A stretch of DNA of 64,000 bases from Micromonospora inyonensis. Lineage in GTDB: Bacteria; Actinomycetota; Actinomycetes; Mycobacteriales; Micromonosporaceae. A program made the translations under genes and the position numbers. The first letter of the stretch is position 1, and each line of letters starts with the position of its first letter. Positions 52,836-61,914 of the stretch are shown piece by piece. The stretch covers positions 3,534,001 through 3,598,000 of the forward strand of contig NZ_FMHU01000002.1 of assembly GCF_900091415.1 (NCBI RefSeq). Direction: 5' to 3'. The notes beneath the pieces were generated by a model. The model was not told where the DNA came from. It was given only the letters and a program-made list of their open reading frames with translations, and made no database searches.

Positions 52836-54053
52836 TCAGCCGGCGGCGAGGGCGGCCGCGACGAAGAGCACCAACCCGACGGTCAGGTACGCGGTGGGCG
52901 GGCGTAGCCAGCCGCGGCTGCCGTCGGCCAGCGCCAGGCCGCCGGTACGCAGCCCGTAGAGGCCGGCACCGAAGATCGGCAGACCGCCGACCAGGAGGAT
53001 CCCGACGACGACGTGGGACACCGGTGCCGGATCGGCGGTCAGCCCGTGCAGCAGCACCCGCAGGGCGGGAACCTCGAAGAGCAGCACCAGCAGGGCGATG
53101 GGGACCGCGAGTGCCGGACGCCGGGTCCGGTAGACGCCGTCGCCGGCGACGGGGCCGGGACGGCCGAGCGCTCCCACGGCGGGGTAGCCCAGCGGATCCA
53201 CCCCCGGCGGCGGCAGGTCCGGACGCGGGGTGACCGGCGGCATCGGACCGGTCGGCATCTCCAGCGGGTGGGGCGGTTCGACGGGCGGCCCGACCTCGGC
53301 ACCACGCTCGAGGTCGGCGGCCCGGGGGATGTCGACACCCCGGCCCCCTTCGACACCCCGGCCCCCGTCGAAGCTCCGGCCGGCGTCCACGCCACGGTCG
53401 AGGTCGGCACCCCGGTCGAGGTCGCCACCCCGACGGTCGAGGACGACCCCACGACCGTGGTCGGCTTCGGCGGTCCGGCCCGGGTCCGTGCCCAGGTCGG
53501 CGTCGACCGTCCGGCCCGGCTCGACCCCCCGGCCCACCTCCCCGGGGCGGGACGGTTCGATGACCGGGTACCCCGCGAGCGGGGACTGCCGCATGGGGTC
53601 CGGAACCCGTTCCCGCTCCGGCACCTCCACGCCGTCACGGAAGGAGTCGACGTCGTCGCGGAAGGCCAACTCCTCCCCGGCGGATCGCGCCTCGCGGGAG
53701 CGGCGGGACGGGCGTTCGCCCCGCAGGTCACTCGCGGTGACTCCGCTGGCGGTGGGCTCGGCGCGCCGGGACCGAGGCGCCCGGTAACTCTCCGCATCCG
53801 GACGCTCCACCCCCAGTGGGTCGTCCGCGTGGTACCGGCCCGACTCGGCATACCGGCTGGCCGGCGGGTCGGTCAGGTCGCCGTACCGTCGCTCACCGGT
53901 GTCACCGCGCTGCTCAGGCGTCCGGAGGTCGTCACCCCGGTAGCGATCATCGCCACCGGTGTGCCACTCGGACTCGCCGTAGCCACGGTCACCGGAGTAC
54001 CAGCGTGACTCCTGATCTTCGGGAAAGCTCCGTCGTCCGTCCACGACCGGCAC
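52836..54053 (-). CDS. Membrane protein with long charged, repeat-rich N-terminal region
   Basis: A 405-residue protein. Residues 1–290 are hydrophilic and Arg/Asp/Glu-rich, with degenerate repeats such as [15 protein letters not shown] and [12 protein letters not shown]. Three hydrophobic spans close the C-terminus ([56 protein letters not shown]). The long region is probably disordered in the cytoplasm. GTG 54053 is used by default; no good ribosome site was found, and upstream frames are nonsense. No family recognised. Confidence 0.6.
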   Translation of the reverse strand: MPVVDGRRSFPEDQESRWYSGDRGYGESEWHTGGDDRYRGDDLRTPEQRGDTGERRYGDLTDPPASRYAESGRYHADDPLGVERPDAESYRAPRSRRAEPTASGVTASDLRGERPSRRSREARSAGEELAFRDDVDSFRDGVEVPERERVPDPMRQSPLAGYPVIEPSRPGEVGRGVEPGRTVDADLGTDPGRTAEADHGRGVVLDRRGGDLDRGADLDRGVDAGRSFDGGRGVEGGRGVDIPRAADLERGAEVGPPVEPPHPLEMPTGPMPPVTPRPDLPPPGVDPLGYPAVGALGRPGPVAGDGVYRTRRPALAVPIALLVLLFEVPALRVLLHGLTADPAPVSHVVVGILLVGGLPIFGAGLYGLRTGGLALADGSRGWLRPPTAYLTVGLVLFVAAALAAG

Positions 54054-54278
54054 GGTATGTGACAGGAGCCATCGCGCGCCATTCGCCGCTCCGAGATCAC
54101 CTTTACCGACCACGGCCGTCACCCGGAGTGCAGATCGACGGGCTGCGCACCGGGTCCGGCGCGGGCCGTCATAGCACAGCAGGGGCATGATCGTCCGGCT
54201 GTCCACAGCCGCCCCCGTCGTCCACAGGCGGGGCCGTCCGGGCTGCGGGCGCAGGTCGGTCCGGGGCACCGTGCCGGC

Positions 54279-54638
54279 ATGACGAGACGAAGCCAGGCGG
54301 TCGGCGCGTACGGCGAGCGGTGCGCCGTCCGACACCTGATCGGGGCGGGGCTGCGCCCGGTCGCCCGCAACTGGCGCTGCCCGGACGGCGAGATCGACAT
54401 CATCGCCTGGGACGGCGACATCCTCGCCTTCTGCGAGGTCAAGACCCGCCGCGACGGCAGCTTCGGCAGCCCCGCCGAGGCCGTCGTCCCGGCGAAGGCC
54501 CGTCGGTTGCGCGGGCTCGCGGTGCGGTGGCTGGCCGAGACCGGGACGCGCGCGGACGACCTGCGCTTCGACGTGCTCTCGGTGCACCTGTCCGCCGCCG
54601 GGGCCGCCCGCGTCGAGCATCTCAAGGGCGCGTTCTGA
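54279..54638 (+). CDS. YraN/UPF0102 family protein
   Basis: A 119-residue protein of the predicted endonuclease-like UPF0102 family. [18 protein letters not shown], then the PD-(D/E)XK-like core [25 protein letters not shown], seen here in part as GEIDII and FCEVKTR. It is almost always next to yifB/comM, as here with a 15-bp gap, and is suspected of a role in DNA uptake or recombination. Confidence 0.92.
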   Translation: MTRRSQAVGAYGERCAVRHLIGAGLRPVARNWRCPDGEIDIIAWDGDILAFCEVKTRRDGSFGSPAEAVVPAKARRLRGLAVRWLAETGTRADDLRFDVLSVHLSAAGAARVEHLKGAF

Positions 54639-54653
54639 GATGGGCGGCCACCG

Positions 54654-56108
54654 ATGAGCTACGCCAGGGTGCTCGGCGTCGGCCTGGTCGGGATGACCGG
54701 GCACCTGGTGGAGGTGGAAGCCGACCTGGCGCCGGGACTACCCGCCCTCACGATCAGCGGACTGCCGGACACCGCCCTGCACGAGGCCCGCGACCGGGTC
54801 CGGGCGGCGATCGTCAACTCCGGCGAGACCTGGCCCAACCGCCGGATCACCCTCAACCTGCTCCCCGCGACGCTGCCGAAGTACGGTTCCGCCTTCGACC
54901 TGGCCATCGCGGCGGCCCTGCTCGGCAGCGCCGGTCAGCTGCCGCTGCTGCCCCTGGAGGGGGTGGTGCTCCTCGGCGAGCTGGGACTCGACGGGGCGGT
55001 GCGGCCGGTCCGGGGCGTCCTGCCGATGGTCGCCGCGGCGGCCCGCGCCGGCGTGACCCGGGCGATCGTTCCGGTGCGGAACGCCACCGAGGCCGCGGTG
55101 ATCCCCGGGGTGCAGGTCCGCGCGGCCGGCACCCTGCACCAGTTGGTCGCCTTCGTCCGGGAGGGCACGCCGCTGGCCGATCCGCCACCCGTCGCGGCGA
55201 CCACCATCGCGCCCGGCCCGGACCTCGCCGACGTGGCCGGGCAGGAGTACGCCCGCCGCGCGCTGGAGGTGACCGCCGCCGGTGGTCACCACCTGGCGCT
55301 GCTCGGGCCACCCGGTACCGGGAAGACCATGCTCGCCGAGCGACTCCCGTCGATCCTGCCGGCGCTGGACGACGAGGCTGCCCTGGAGGTCACCGCGTTG
55401 CACTCGATCGCCGGTCTGCTGCCACCCGCCGGCGGGTTGCTGCGCCGGCCGCCGTTCCAGGCCCCGCACCACACGGCGACCGTGCCGGCGCTGGTCGGTG
55501 GCGGCCCGGGGCTGGCCCGCCCCGGGGCGGTCTCGCTGGCCCACCGTGGGGTTCTCTTCCTCGACGAGGCCCCGGAGTTCAGCCGGGGCGCGTTGGAGGC
55601 CCTGCGGCAACCCCTGGAGGACGGGCACGTCCATCTCGCCCGCGCCCGGGGGGCCACCGAGTATCCGGCACGGATCCAGTTGGTGCTGGCCGCCAATCCC
55701 TGCCCGTGCGCCAGGCCGGTGGGGGACACCGCCTGCGAGTGCAGCCCGCTGGCCCGCCGTCGCTACCTCGGCCGGCTGTCCGGCCCGCTGCGGGACCGGA
55801 TCGACGTCCAGGTGACGGTACCGCCGTTGCGCGCCGCCCAACTGATGGAGACCGGTGAGGTGGGCGAGCCGTCGGCGGTGGTGGCGGTCCGGGTGGCGGC
55901 GGCCCGTTCGGCGGCCGCCGAACGGTGGGCGGCCGTCGGTCACCGCCTCAACGCGGAGCTGCCCGGCCCGGTGCTGCGCCGCCCGCCGTTCCGACTGCCC
56001 GCCCGGGACACCGTCGAGCTGCGCCGACGCCTGGACAGCGGATCGCTCTCCGCCCGGGGCTTCGACCGGATCATCCGGCTGGCAAGTATGCAATACTCGC
56101 CGATGTGA
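54654..56108 (+). CDS. YifB/ComM-type Mg-chelatase-like AAA+ ATPase, 3' end replaced by element
   Basis: A 484-residue remaining product of a protein usually about 510 long. Lon-like/ChlI N-terminal domain (1–175), then AAA+ core: Walker [16 protein letters not shown], Walker [31 protein letters not shown] zinc-like insert, and the C-terminal helical domain to GFDRIIRLA. The last residues (SMQYSPM) come from the inserted element; the usual final 25–35 residues are lost. ComM in other bacteria is a branch-migration helicase for transformation. Loss of the extreme C-terminus may or may not abolish activity. Confidence 0.88.
   Translation: MSYARVLGVGLVGMTGHLVEVEADLAPGLPALTISGLPDTALHEARDRVRAAIVNSGETWPNRRITLNLLPATLPKYGSAFDLAIAAALLGSAGQLPLLPLEGVVLLGELGLDGAVRPVRGVLPMVAAAARAGVTRAIVPVRNATEAAVIPGVQVRAAGTLHQLVAFVREGTPLADPPPVAATTIAPGPDLADVAGQEYARRALEVTAAGGHHLALLGPPGTGKTMLAERLPSILPALDDEAALEVTALHSIAGLLPPAGGLLRRPPFQAPHHTATVPALVGGGPGLARPGAVSLAHRGVLFLDEAPEFSRGALEALRQPLEDGHVHLARARGATEYPARIQLVLAANPCPCARPVGDTACECSPLARRRYLGRLSGPLRDRIDVQVTVPPLRAAQLMETGEVGEPSAVVAVRVAAARSAAAERWAAVGHRLNAELPGPVLRRPPFRLPARDTVELRRRLDSGSLSARGFDRIIRLASMQYSPM
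56075..56104. other. Probable attL junction of the integrated element
   Basis: Yifb-like sequence (GGATCATCCGGCTGGC) gives way to element sequence containing the palindrome AGTATGCAATACT (56085–56097), directly before the integrase GTG. The crossover core is probably within CCGGCTGG. attR lies outside the window. Confidence 0.55.
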
Positions 56109-57523
56109 AGGCCCTGATCTACGTTCGACAGTCGCAGGATCGGTCCGGCGAAGAGCTTGGCATCGCCCGCCAACTCGCGGACGCCCGCCAACTCGCCAAG
56201 CTGCGCGGATGGGAGGTGATCCGTGAGCTGCCGGAGAACGACACCAGTGCATCGGGCAAGCGGCAGCGGCCCCAGTTCGAAGCTGTCCTAGCCGCCATCG
56301 AGGCGCAAGAAGTCGGGGCCGTCATCGCGTGGGACATGACCCGGCTGAGCCGGAACCGGCGCGATACGGTCCGTCTACTGGAGGCCGGAGAGCGCGCGAA
56401 GATCACCCTCGCTTTCGTTCGTGGCACGGACCTCGACCTGTCGACCCCGGCCGGCGGACTCATCGCCGACATCCTCGCCGGCGTGGCGCGCAACGAGATC
56501 GCGGTGAAGTCCGACCGGCAGCGGCGGGCCGCGCTGCAAGCCGCGGAGCAGGGACGATGGGTAGGTGGCCGCCGGCCTTTCGGATACGAGGCCGATGGGT
56601 GCACGATCCGTGAGGCAGAGGCGGCGGCCCTCCGCGACGCCTACGCGGCCGTGCTCACCGGGGTATCACTCGGCGGCGTCGCCCGCGACTGGAACACCCG
56701 CGGCCTCCACACGCCCCAGGGCAAGCGCGACGGGAGCCCGTCGCTCTGGACGTCACAGACCGTCCGTCCGACCCTGCTGAACCCTCGGTACGCCGGTCTG
56801 CGCGCCCGTGGGCGCGGTAAGAGCCAGCAGGTGATGGCCGCCGCCGAGTGGCAGGCAATCGTGCCCGAGTCGACCTGGCGGGCCGCCGTCGCGGTGATCG
56901 CCGACCCTGCACGTGCCAACCCGCCGCGTGGCGGTCGGTCCCTGCTCACCGGCCTCGCCTTCTGCGGCGTCTGCGGTGAGGACACCCCGGCCACCGTGCA
57001 CGCCGGCGCGGCGCCGAGCCGGAAGGGCCGAGAGGGCTACCGGACGTACCGGTGCCGAGCCGCGTACGGACACGTCGGGCGGGCCGCCGAGCCGGTCGAC
57101 GAGTTCGTCACCGCCGTTGCCCTGGAGCGTCTCAGTCGGCCGGACGCCCGGGACCTCCTGATCGACCGCGACCGAGCCGACGTTGAGCAGCTCCGCACCG
57201 AAGCAATTGCCCTGCGCGGTCGACGAAAGGCGCTGCTCGGCTTGGTCGAAGACGGCACCTACACCGACGCTGAGATACGCGACCGGGCGGGCCGACTCGC
57301 CGAGAAGATCGCGGCGGTAGAGGCGAAGCTGGCCGACGCCGGACGAGTCGACATCCTCGGCCCGCTCATCGACGCCGACGACATCCGCGCAGCCTGGGAT
57401 GCCCTTGATGTCGAACGGCAGCGCGCCGTGATCGACACGCTCATGACCGTTCGCCTGCACCCTCCTGGGCGCGGTACACGAACGTTCCGACCGGAAACGG
57501 TCGAGATCGAATGGAAGCACTGA
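56105..57523 (+). CDS. int: Large serine recombinase (integrase)
   Basis: A 472-residue site-specific recombinase. The catalytic domain (1–145) has ALIYVRQSQDRSGEELGIAR with the nucleophilic Ser, and AWDMTRLSRNRRDTVRLLE. A recombinase domain (about 160–260: GRRPFGYEADG, ...TLLNPRYAGLRARG) and zinc-ribbon region (TGLAFCGVCGEDTP...YRCRAAYGHV) follow, then a coiled-coil segment. It integrates and, with an excision factor, excises the element. GTG 56105 overlaps the terminal codons of the interrupted yifB frame, so the attachment site sits directly at the gene's start. Confidence 0.95.
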   Translation: MKALIYVRQSQDRSGEELGIARQLADARQLAKLRGWEVIRELPENDTSASGKRQRPQFEAVLAAIEAQEVGAVIAWDMTRLSRNRRDTVRLLEAGERAKITLAFVRGTDLDLSTPAGGLIADILAGVARNEIAVKSDRQRRAALQAAEQGRWVGGRRPFGYEADGCTIREAEAAALRDAYAAVLTGVSLGGVARDWNTRGLHTPQGKRDGSPSLWTSQTVRPTLLNPRYAGLRARGRGKSQQVMAAAEWQAIVPESTWRAAVAVIADPARANPPRGGRSLLTGLAFCGVCGEDTPATVHAGAAPSRKGREGYRTYRCRAAYGHVGRAAEPVDEFVTAVALERLSRPDARDLLIDRDRADVEQLRTEAIALRGRRKALLGLVEDGTYTDAEIRDRAGRLAEKIAAVEAKLADAGRVDILGPLIDADDIRAAWDALDVERQRAVIDTLMTVRLHPPGRGTRTFRPETVEIEWKH

Positions 57524-57540
57524 CCCACAACTGAACGCGC

Positions 57541-57572
57541 CCCCGGCGAGGCGACTGCAACGCCTGCCGGGG
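57541..57572. terminator. Hairpin between int and the opposing HTH gene
   Basis: CCCCGGCGAGGCG and CGCCTGCCGGGG pair over 12 positions with one bulged base and an ACTGCAA loop. It sits between the convergent integrase and HTH genes. Confidence 0.65.
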
Positions 57573-57647
57573 ACGACTTGATCCGCTCCGCTCCCACAGA
57601 AAGCGAGCAGACCCATGCAGGATCCTAGGCCCTGCCGTGCCCGCGCA

Positions 57648-58214
57648 TCAGCCGGCCCGGCCCTTCCGAGCAGGCGGCAGGAAACCCCGCCGCCGCGCCT
57701 CAGCAATCCACCGGTGCACGGTGGCCACCGGTACCTCGCTCCGCTCCGCGATCACCGCAGCGGGCTTGCCCGAGCTGGCCACCGCAGCCACGTACGCGGC
57801 AGCCACCAGGCGGTAGAAGCCATCCGGGTTCGTGCCGTCCGGCCTGGTCAGCTTCGGCATCTCCTCCGTGCTGAACGGCGCGAGCTGCTCGAAGTACTCG
57901 CGCTTGCGCTCGTGCAGCGCCGTCCGCGTCGGGTCGGCCTTCTGGTCCCCGTCGTCCCGCTGGGCGAGCCACTCCAGAGCCTCAGGGGTGTTGACCGCGC
58001 TCTCAATCCAGCCGATCGGGACCGCCTTCAACTTCCCGGCAGTGACCCCCGGCGACCAGGGGTCGGAGCTGATGACCAGGTCAACGATGATCCGGCGGCC
58101 CTCCCACTCCTTCGTCTTGGCGATCACGACGAACTTCTCGTCACCGTCGCTCAGGCCGTTCACACGCACCCAGCCCTGCGAGCCGAACTCCACCCAACGC
58201 ATGCCGGCCAGCAT
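57648..58214 (-). CDS. Element HTH regulator, opposing orientation
   Basis: A 188-residue protein. The N-terminal two thirds are unrecognised (VEFGSQGWVRVNGLSDGDEK; IIVDLVISSDPWSPGVTAGK). The C-terminus has an HTH: AAVIAERSEVPVATVHRWIA, then EARRRGFLPPARKG. It is the only element gene on the minus strand and is divergent from the excisionase over a 147-bp region full of inverted repeats, the position of a master repressor in phage-like islands. ATG 58214 or ATG 58202 could be used; neither has a clear ribosome site, so a leaderless message is possible. Confidence 0.7.
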   Translation of the reverse strand: MLAGMRWVEFGSQGWVRVNGLSDGDEKFVVIAKTKEWEGRRIIVDLVISSDPWSPGVTAGKLKAVPIGWIESAVNTPEALEWLAQRDDGDQKADPTRTALHERKREYFEQLAPFSTEEMPKLTRPDGTNPDGFYRLVAAAYVAAVASSGKPAAVIAERSEVPVATVHRWIAEARRRGFLPPARKGRAG

Positions 58215-58233
58215 CGCACCGCGCGACTTCACC

Positions 58234-58277
58234 GCGCAAGCACCGACGCACACCCGCGTAAGCGAGCCGGCTTGCGC
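58234..58277. promoter_or_regulatory. Candidate operator: 8-bp inverted repeat in divergent promoter region
   Basis: GCGCAAGC (58234–58241) and GCTTGCGC (58270–58277) are perfect inverted arms 28 bp apart, just upstream of the HTH gene and before the excisionase leader. AGCCGGCT forms a further palindrome beside the second arm. Confidence 0.4.
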
Positions 58278-58300
58278 ACACCCCCCTGGACGTGCTTATC

Positions 58301-58356
58301 TACCTCCGAAGATCAGCGCGGCTTACTCGGTCAAGCCGCGCATCCCCTCGGAGGTA
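58301..58356 (+). promoter_or_regulatory. Nested leader hairpin sequestering the excisionase ribosome site
   Basis: Outer stem TACCTCCGA (58301–58309) with TCGGAGGTA (58348–58356); inner stem GCGCGGCTT (58316–58324) with AAGCCGCGC (58333–58341). Both are perfect 9-bp pairings. The GGAGG Shine–Dalgarno of the excisionase gene lies in the outer stem, paired to CCTCC. Confidence 0.65.
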
Positions 58357-58361
58357 CGGAA

Positions 58362-58565
58362 GTGGCGACCACGGACAACCGGCTCTACACCATCGACGAG
58401 GTTTGCGACCTCTTCCGGTGCGGCAAGAGCACCATCTACAAGCTGATGGACTCCGGCGAACTCCGGTCAGTGAAGATCGGCGCGCTGAGGCGCATCCCCG
58501 TCAAGGCCGCCGACGAGTACCTGGCCCGGCAGATGGGCGAGGCGGTGACCGTCGATGCTGCCTGA
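58362..58565 (+). CDS. xis: Excisionase-like MerR/HTH_17 DNA-binding protein
   Basis: A 67-residue protein: RLYTIDEVCDLFRCGKSTIY, then KLMDSGELRSVKIGALRRIP, the winged HTH of the excisionase/AlpA-type family. GTG 58362 has GGAGG seven bases upstream, inside a predicted hairpin. It probably directs excision by the serine integrase (recombination directionality) or activates element genes, as AlpA does. It overlaps the next small gene by 11 bases. Confidence 0.85.
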   Translation: MATTDNRLYTIDEVCDLFRCGKSTIYKLMDSGELRSVKIGALRRIPVKAADEYLARQMGEAVTVDAA

Positions 58566-58731
58566 CCACCCGCACGCCGACTACATCCGCCGCCTGGTCG
58601 ACGCCGCTCCGCCGCTCAGCGAAGGGCAGCGGTCCCGGCTCGCCACCATCCTCCGACCGGTCGCCGACCGCCCGGCGCCCCGGCAGCGGACCGCGCCGGC
58701 CGCCCGCGAGCAGGGAGCGGCCGCCGCATGA
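58555..58731 (+). CDS. Small element protein of 58 residues
   Basis: ATG 58555 to TGA 58731 encodes 58 residues (begins MLPDHPHADYIRRLVDAAPP, Ala/Arg-rich tail). It overlaps xis upstream by 11 bases and the primase ATG downstream by four (ATGA), so it is in a tightly coupled message. Small proteins with an AdyIrrLvdaAPPLs...rLa..Lrp pattern are frequent before primase genes in actinobacterial elements. Function unknown. Confidence 0.75.
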   Translation: MLPDHPHADYIRRLVDAAPPLSEGQRSRLATILRPVADRPAPRQRTAPAAREQGAAAA

Positions 58732-61361
58732 GCATCACGCAAAACGGCCGCCTCGCGGTGAACGAGGCGGCCGGCGAACAGGTTGACGAGACCTACGACG
58801 GGGGTACGACCCTCGACGCTGCGTTGGCCATGGTCGACCGAGGTTGCTACATCTTCCCCGTCGACCACCCCGAACTGCCCAAGTGCGTCGGAGTGCGCAC
58901 GCCCGACCACGACCCCGACGCCTGCACCAAACGGGGCAAGCACCCGGCCGTGGGGAAGTGGTCGATCGAGTCCACCGCGAAGGTCGTCGACATCGCCGCG
59001 CACTTCGCCGGCACCCTCCGCAACTACGGCATCGACTGCCGCGCCTCGCACCTGCTCGTCATCGACGAAGACACACCCGGCGCGTTCCAGCGGTACGCCG
59101 ACGAGCACGGCCACACGATCCCCCGCACCTTCACCGTGGCCACCGGCCGGGCGGGCGGGGGCCGGCACCTGTACTTCCGGGCCCCCCGAGGCAGCAAGCT
59201 CGGCACCGCCCGCGGTGCACTGCCCGCCGGGGTGGACGTACGCGGGGTGGGCGGCTACGTCGTCGGGCCCGGCAGCGTCCACCAGTCCGGCGCGGTCTAC
59301 GCCCCCGAGGACCCGGCCGCGCCGTTCGCCGAGCTGCCCGGGTGGCTGGCCGACGCGCTCACCGTGAAGGCCGCGCCGCCGCTGTCGGCCGTCGCCGCCG
59401 AACCCCTCGCCGGCCCGCTGCCGCGCCGGGTCGCCGAGCTGCTCGACGCGGACCCCGGGGACCGGTCGGAACGGTTCCACCGGATCGTGCGGGAGCTCGC
59501 CGAGGCCGGACTCACCCAGGGCCAGGCCGTCACCGTCCTCACGCCCTGGTGCGAGCGGCACAGCAAGTACGTCGGCCGGGTCGCCGCCGAGGTCGCCCGG
59601 TCGTGGGGCAAGCCCGGTCGCAACACGGCCACGGGCGCCGAGCGGCCGGCAACCGGCGGGGCCGCCGACGACCTTTCTGACGCGCGGATGGCCGAAACCA
59701 TCAGCACCGGAGTGCTCGGCGACCGGTTCTGCTGGACCGCCGCCCTCGGCTGGATGGAGTGGGACGGCCAGGTGTGGAGGCGCAGCAACGAAGCCGCCGT
59801 CGTCGAGGTCGTCCGGCAGTACGTGCTCGACCTGTTCAGCCGCGAAGTGCAGGCCGGAGCCGCCGGCGAGCGGCGCAAGATGCTATCCGGGCTGCTCGGC
59901 CGGGGCCGCATCGGTGCCATCGCCTCACTGGCCAAGGGCATTCTCCTCCAGGACGCGGCCAGCTTCGATCAGCACCCCGACCTGCTCAACACGCCCTCGG
60001 GTGTGGTCAACCTCCGCACCAAGCAGCTCATGCCGCACGACCCGGCACTGCTGCTCACGAAGATGACCGCCGTCGCCTACCGGCCCAACGCCGTGCACCC
60101 CGACTGGACGACCGCGCTACAGGCCATCCCTGGCGACGTGCGCGACTGGTACCAGGTGCGCGTCGGGCAGGGCATCACCGGCCACATGACGCCCGACGAC
60201 GTGCTGGTCGTCAACCAGGGCGGCGGGGAGAACGGCAAGACCACCGTCCTCGGAACCGCGAGCAAGGTCCTTGGCAGCTACTACGTGCTCGTGTCCGACC
60301 GGGTGCTGCTGGCCGACGCGGGGGCGCACCCGACCGAACTGATGGAGCTGCGTGGCGCACGGCTGGCGCTGGTCGAGGAGACGCCCGAGGCGCGGCGGCT
60401 GTCCGTCGGCCGGCTCAAGAAGGTCGTCGGCACGCCGGAGATCGAGGCCAGGTACATCCGGCAGGACTCGGTCACGTTCACGGCCACGCACAGCCTGTTC
60501 CTGTCGACGAACTACCGGCCGGTGGTGGAAGAAACCGACCACGGGACGTGGCGGCGGCTGGCGCTGGTCCGGTTCCCGTACCGCTTCGTCAAGCGCGAGG
60601 CGGACCTCACCGGGCCCGACGACCGGCTCGGCGACCCGACGTTGCGTGAGCGGCTGATGGCCAGCGAGCAGGCCCGTGAGGCTGCCCTCGCATGGATGGT
60701 CGAGGGTGCCCACCGCTGGTATCAGGCGGGGCGGGTGATGCCGGAGCAGCCGCCGCGGGTCGTGGAGGCAACCCGCGCGTGGCGGGCCGAATCCGACCTG
60801 GTGCTGGCCTACGTCGACGATCGCCTGGTGGCCGACCGCGACAGCCACGTCATCTCCACAGAGCTGCTGGCCGACTTCAACGAGTGGTTGACCGCCCGGG
60901 GCCACCGCGCATGGGCGGACAAGATGTTCACCAGCCGCTTCGGAGAGCACGACGAGTTGGCCAAACACCGCGTCGAGAAGCGGCAGATGCGGGACCGGAC
61001 AGGGCTCTCACGCCGTCCCACGGAGACGTTCAACCTCAACAGCGCAGCGATACCAGCCCGCTACACGGCGTGGTTGGGCATTCGGTTCGCCACCGAGACG
61101 GATCGAGCCGCTGACCTGGACGAAAGCGGCGACGGCGACCCGGTGGCAAGGGTGGCAAGGCAAGTTCCGGTGAACAGAGATTCCTATACGCGCGAGAGTT
61201 CACCAGACTCTGCCTTGCCACCCTTGCCAAATCAGCGGGCATCGATCGAGCGCGAGGCGGGGTCGGTCCCGCTGTGGCCCGAGGAACCGCCCGCCTGCCC
61301 CGACTGCGGCTGGCCGTACGACGCCGCCGCCCACTACCAGAACTGCGAGGCAACCCGATGA
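58728..61361 (+). CDS. Bifunctional primase–polymerase/D5-type helicase
   Basis: An 877-residue replication protein. The N-terminal primase-polymerase domain (about 25–215) has HPAVGKW, ASHLLVIDEDTPG with the acidic metal ligands, and GGGRHLYFRAP. A D5_N/DUF5906-like linker region (about 320–460) leads to a superfamily 3 helicase: Walker A NQGGGENGKTTVLG near 497–510, LALVEETPEARR as Walker B-like, and FLSTNYRPVVEETDHGTWRR as sensor motif. The C-terminus ends in CPDCGWPYDAAAHYQNC, a zinc-ribbon-like tail. Together these would let the element replicate autonomously from its own origin. Confidence 0.92.
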   Translation: MSITQNGRLAVNEAAGEQVDETYDGGTTLDAALAMVDRGCYIFPVDHPELPKCVGVRTPDHDPDACTKRGKHPAVGKWSIESTAKVVDIAAHFAGTLRNYGIDCRASHLLVIDEDTPGAFQRYADEHGHTIPRTFTVATGRAGGGRHLYFRAPRGSKLGTARGALPAGVDVRGVGGYVVGPGSVHQSGAVYAPEDPAAPFAELPGWLADALTVKAAPPLSAVAAEPLAGPLPRRVAELLDADPGDRSERFHRIVRELAEAGLTQGQAVTVLTPWCERHSKYVGRVAAEVARSWGKPGRNTATGAERPATGGAADDLSDARMAETISTGVLGDRFCWTAALGWMEWDGQVWRRSNEAAVVEVVRQYVLDLFSREVQAGAAGERRKMLSGLLGRGRIGAIASLAKGILLQDAASFDQHPDLLNTPSGVVNLRTKQLMPHDPALLLTKMTAVAYRPNAVHPDWTTALQAIPGDVRDWYQVRVGQGITGHMTPDDVLVVNQGGGENGKTTVLGTASKVLGSYYVLVSDRVLLADAGAHPTELMELRGARLALVEETPEARRLSVGRLKKVVGTPEIEARYIRQDSVTFTATHSLFLSTNYRPVVEETDHGTWRRLALVRFPYRFVKREADLTGPDDRLGDPTLRERLMASEQAREAALAWMVEGAHRWYQAGRVMPEQPPRVVEATRAWRAESDLVLAYVDDRLVADRDSHVISTELLADFNEWLTARGHRAWADKMFTSRFGEHDELAKHRVEKRQMRDRTGLSRRPTETFNLNSAAIPARYTAWLGIRFATETDRAADLDESGDGDPVARVARQVPVNRDSYTRESSPDSALPPLPNQRASIEREAGSVPLWPEEPPACPDCGWPYDAAAHYQNCEATR

Positions 61362-61914
61362 CCACCTACCAGCCCAACGACGACCACGGCGCCCAGCACA
61401 TCGCCTACACCACCCCGACAGCGGCACCCTCATCACCTGGCCCGTCGTCGGCTGGGGCAACCCCGGCGAGGGATGGGGCCACCTCACCCCCGTCATCGAC
61501 ACCCCCGACGGCCCCCAGGCGCTCCCGTTCGATCCCGACCGGCGGTTCGCCTACGGGCCCACCGACGACGACGCCGCGTGGAACCTCCGGCAGCTCACCC
61601 AGGCCGGCACCGCCCACCCCAGGGTGAACGAACCGTTCACCCCCTCCCACCAGGCCCCGGCCGACATCGATCCGGCGCTGCTCGACTTCGACGACGCGAA
61701 CGCCGACGTCATCGCCTGCCTCGCCGCCATGCACCGCGGGGACCACCGGGGCGCCGCCGCTGTGCTCGCCTCCACCAACGTGGCCCGCCTCGCCTACCCG
61801 CTGCTTCACCTTGTCGCCGCCCTCGGCCCCGCCGCCGTAGGTGCGGAGGCGTGGGCCGAGGCACTCACCGCGTGGCAGCCCGGCCAGTCCCTCGGCGAAG
61901 GGCTGGCCCGGTGA
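61358..61914 (+). pseudogene. Frameshifted element gene (unknown function)
   Basis: ATG 61358 overlaps the primase stop by four bases and encodes about 18 sensible residues (MTTYQPNDDHGAQHIAY). The protein-like frame then continues in another register: GTLITWPVVGWGNPGEGWGH, then RRFAYGPTDDDAAWNLRQLT and on to 61914. A missing C in the run CCCC at about 61412–61415 would restore one frame of about 185 residues. Either a real mutation, a sequencing indel, or less likely programmed frameshifting. No family recognised. It overlaps the next GTG by four bases. Confidence 0.65.
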
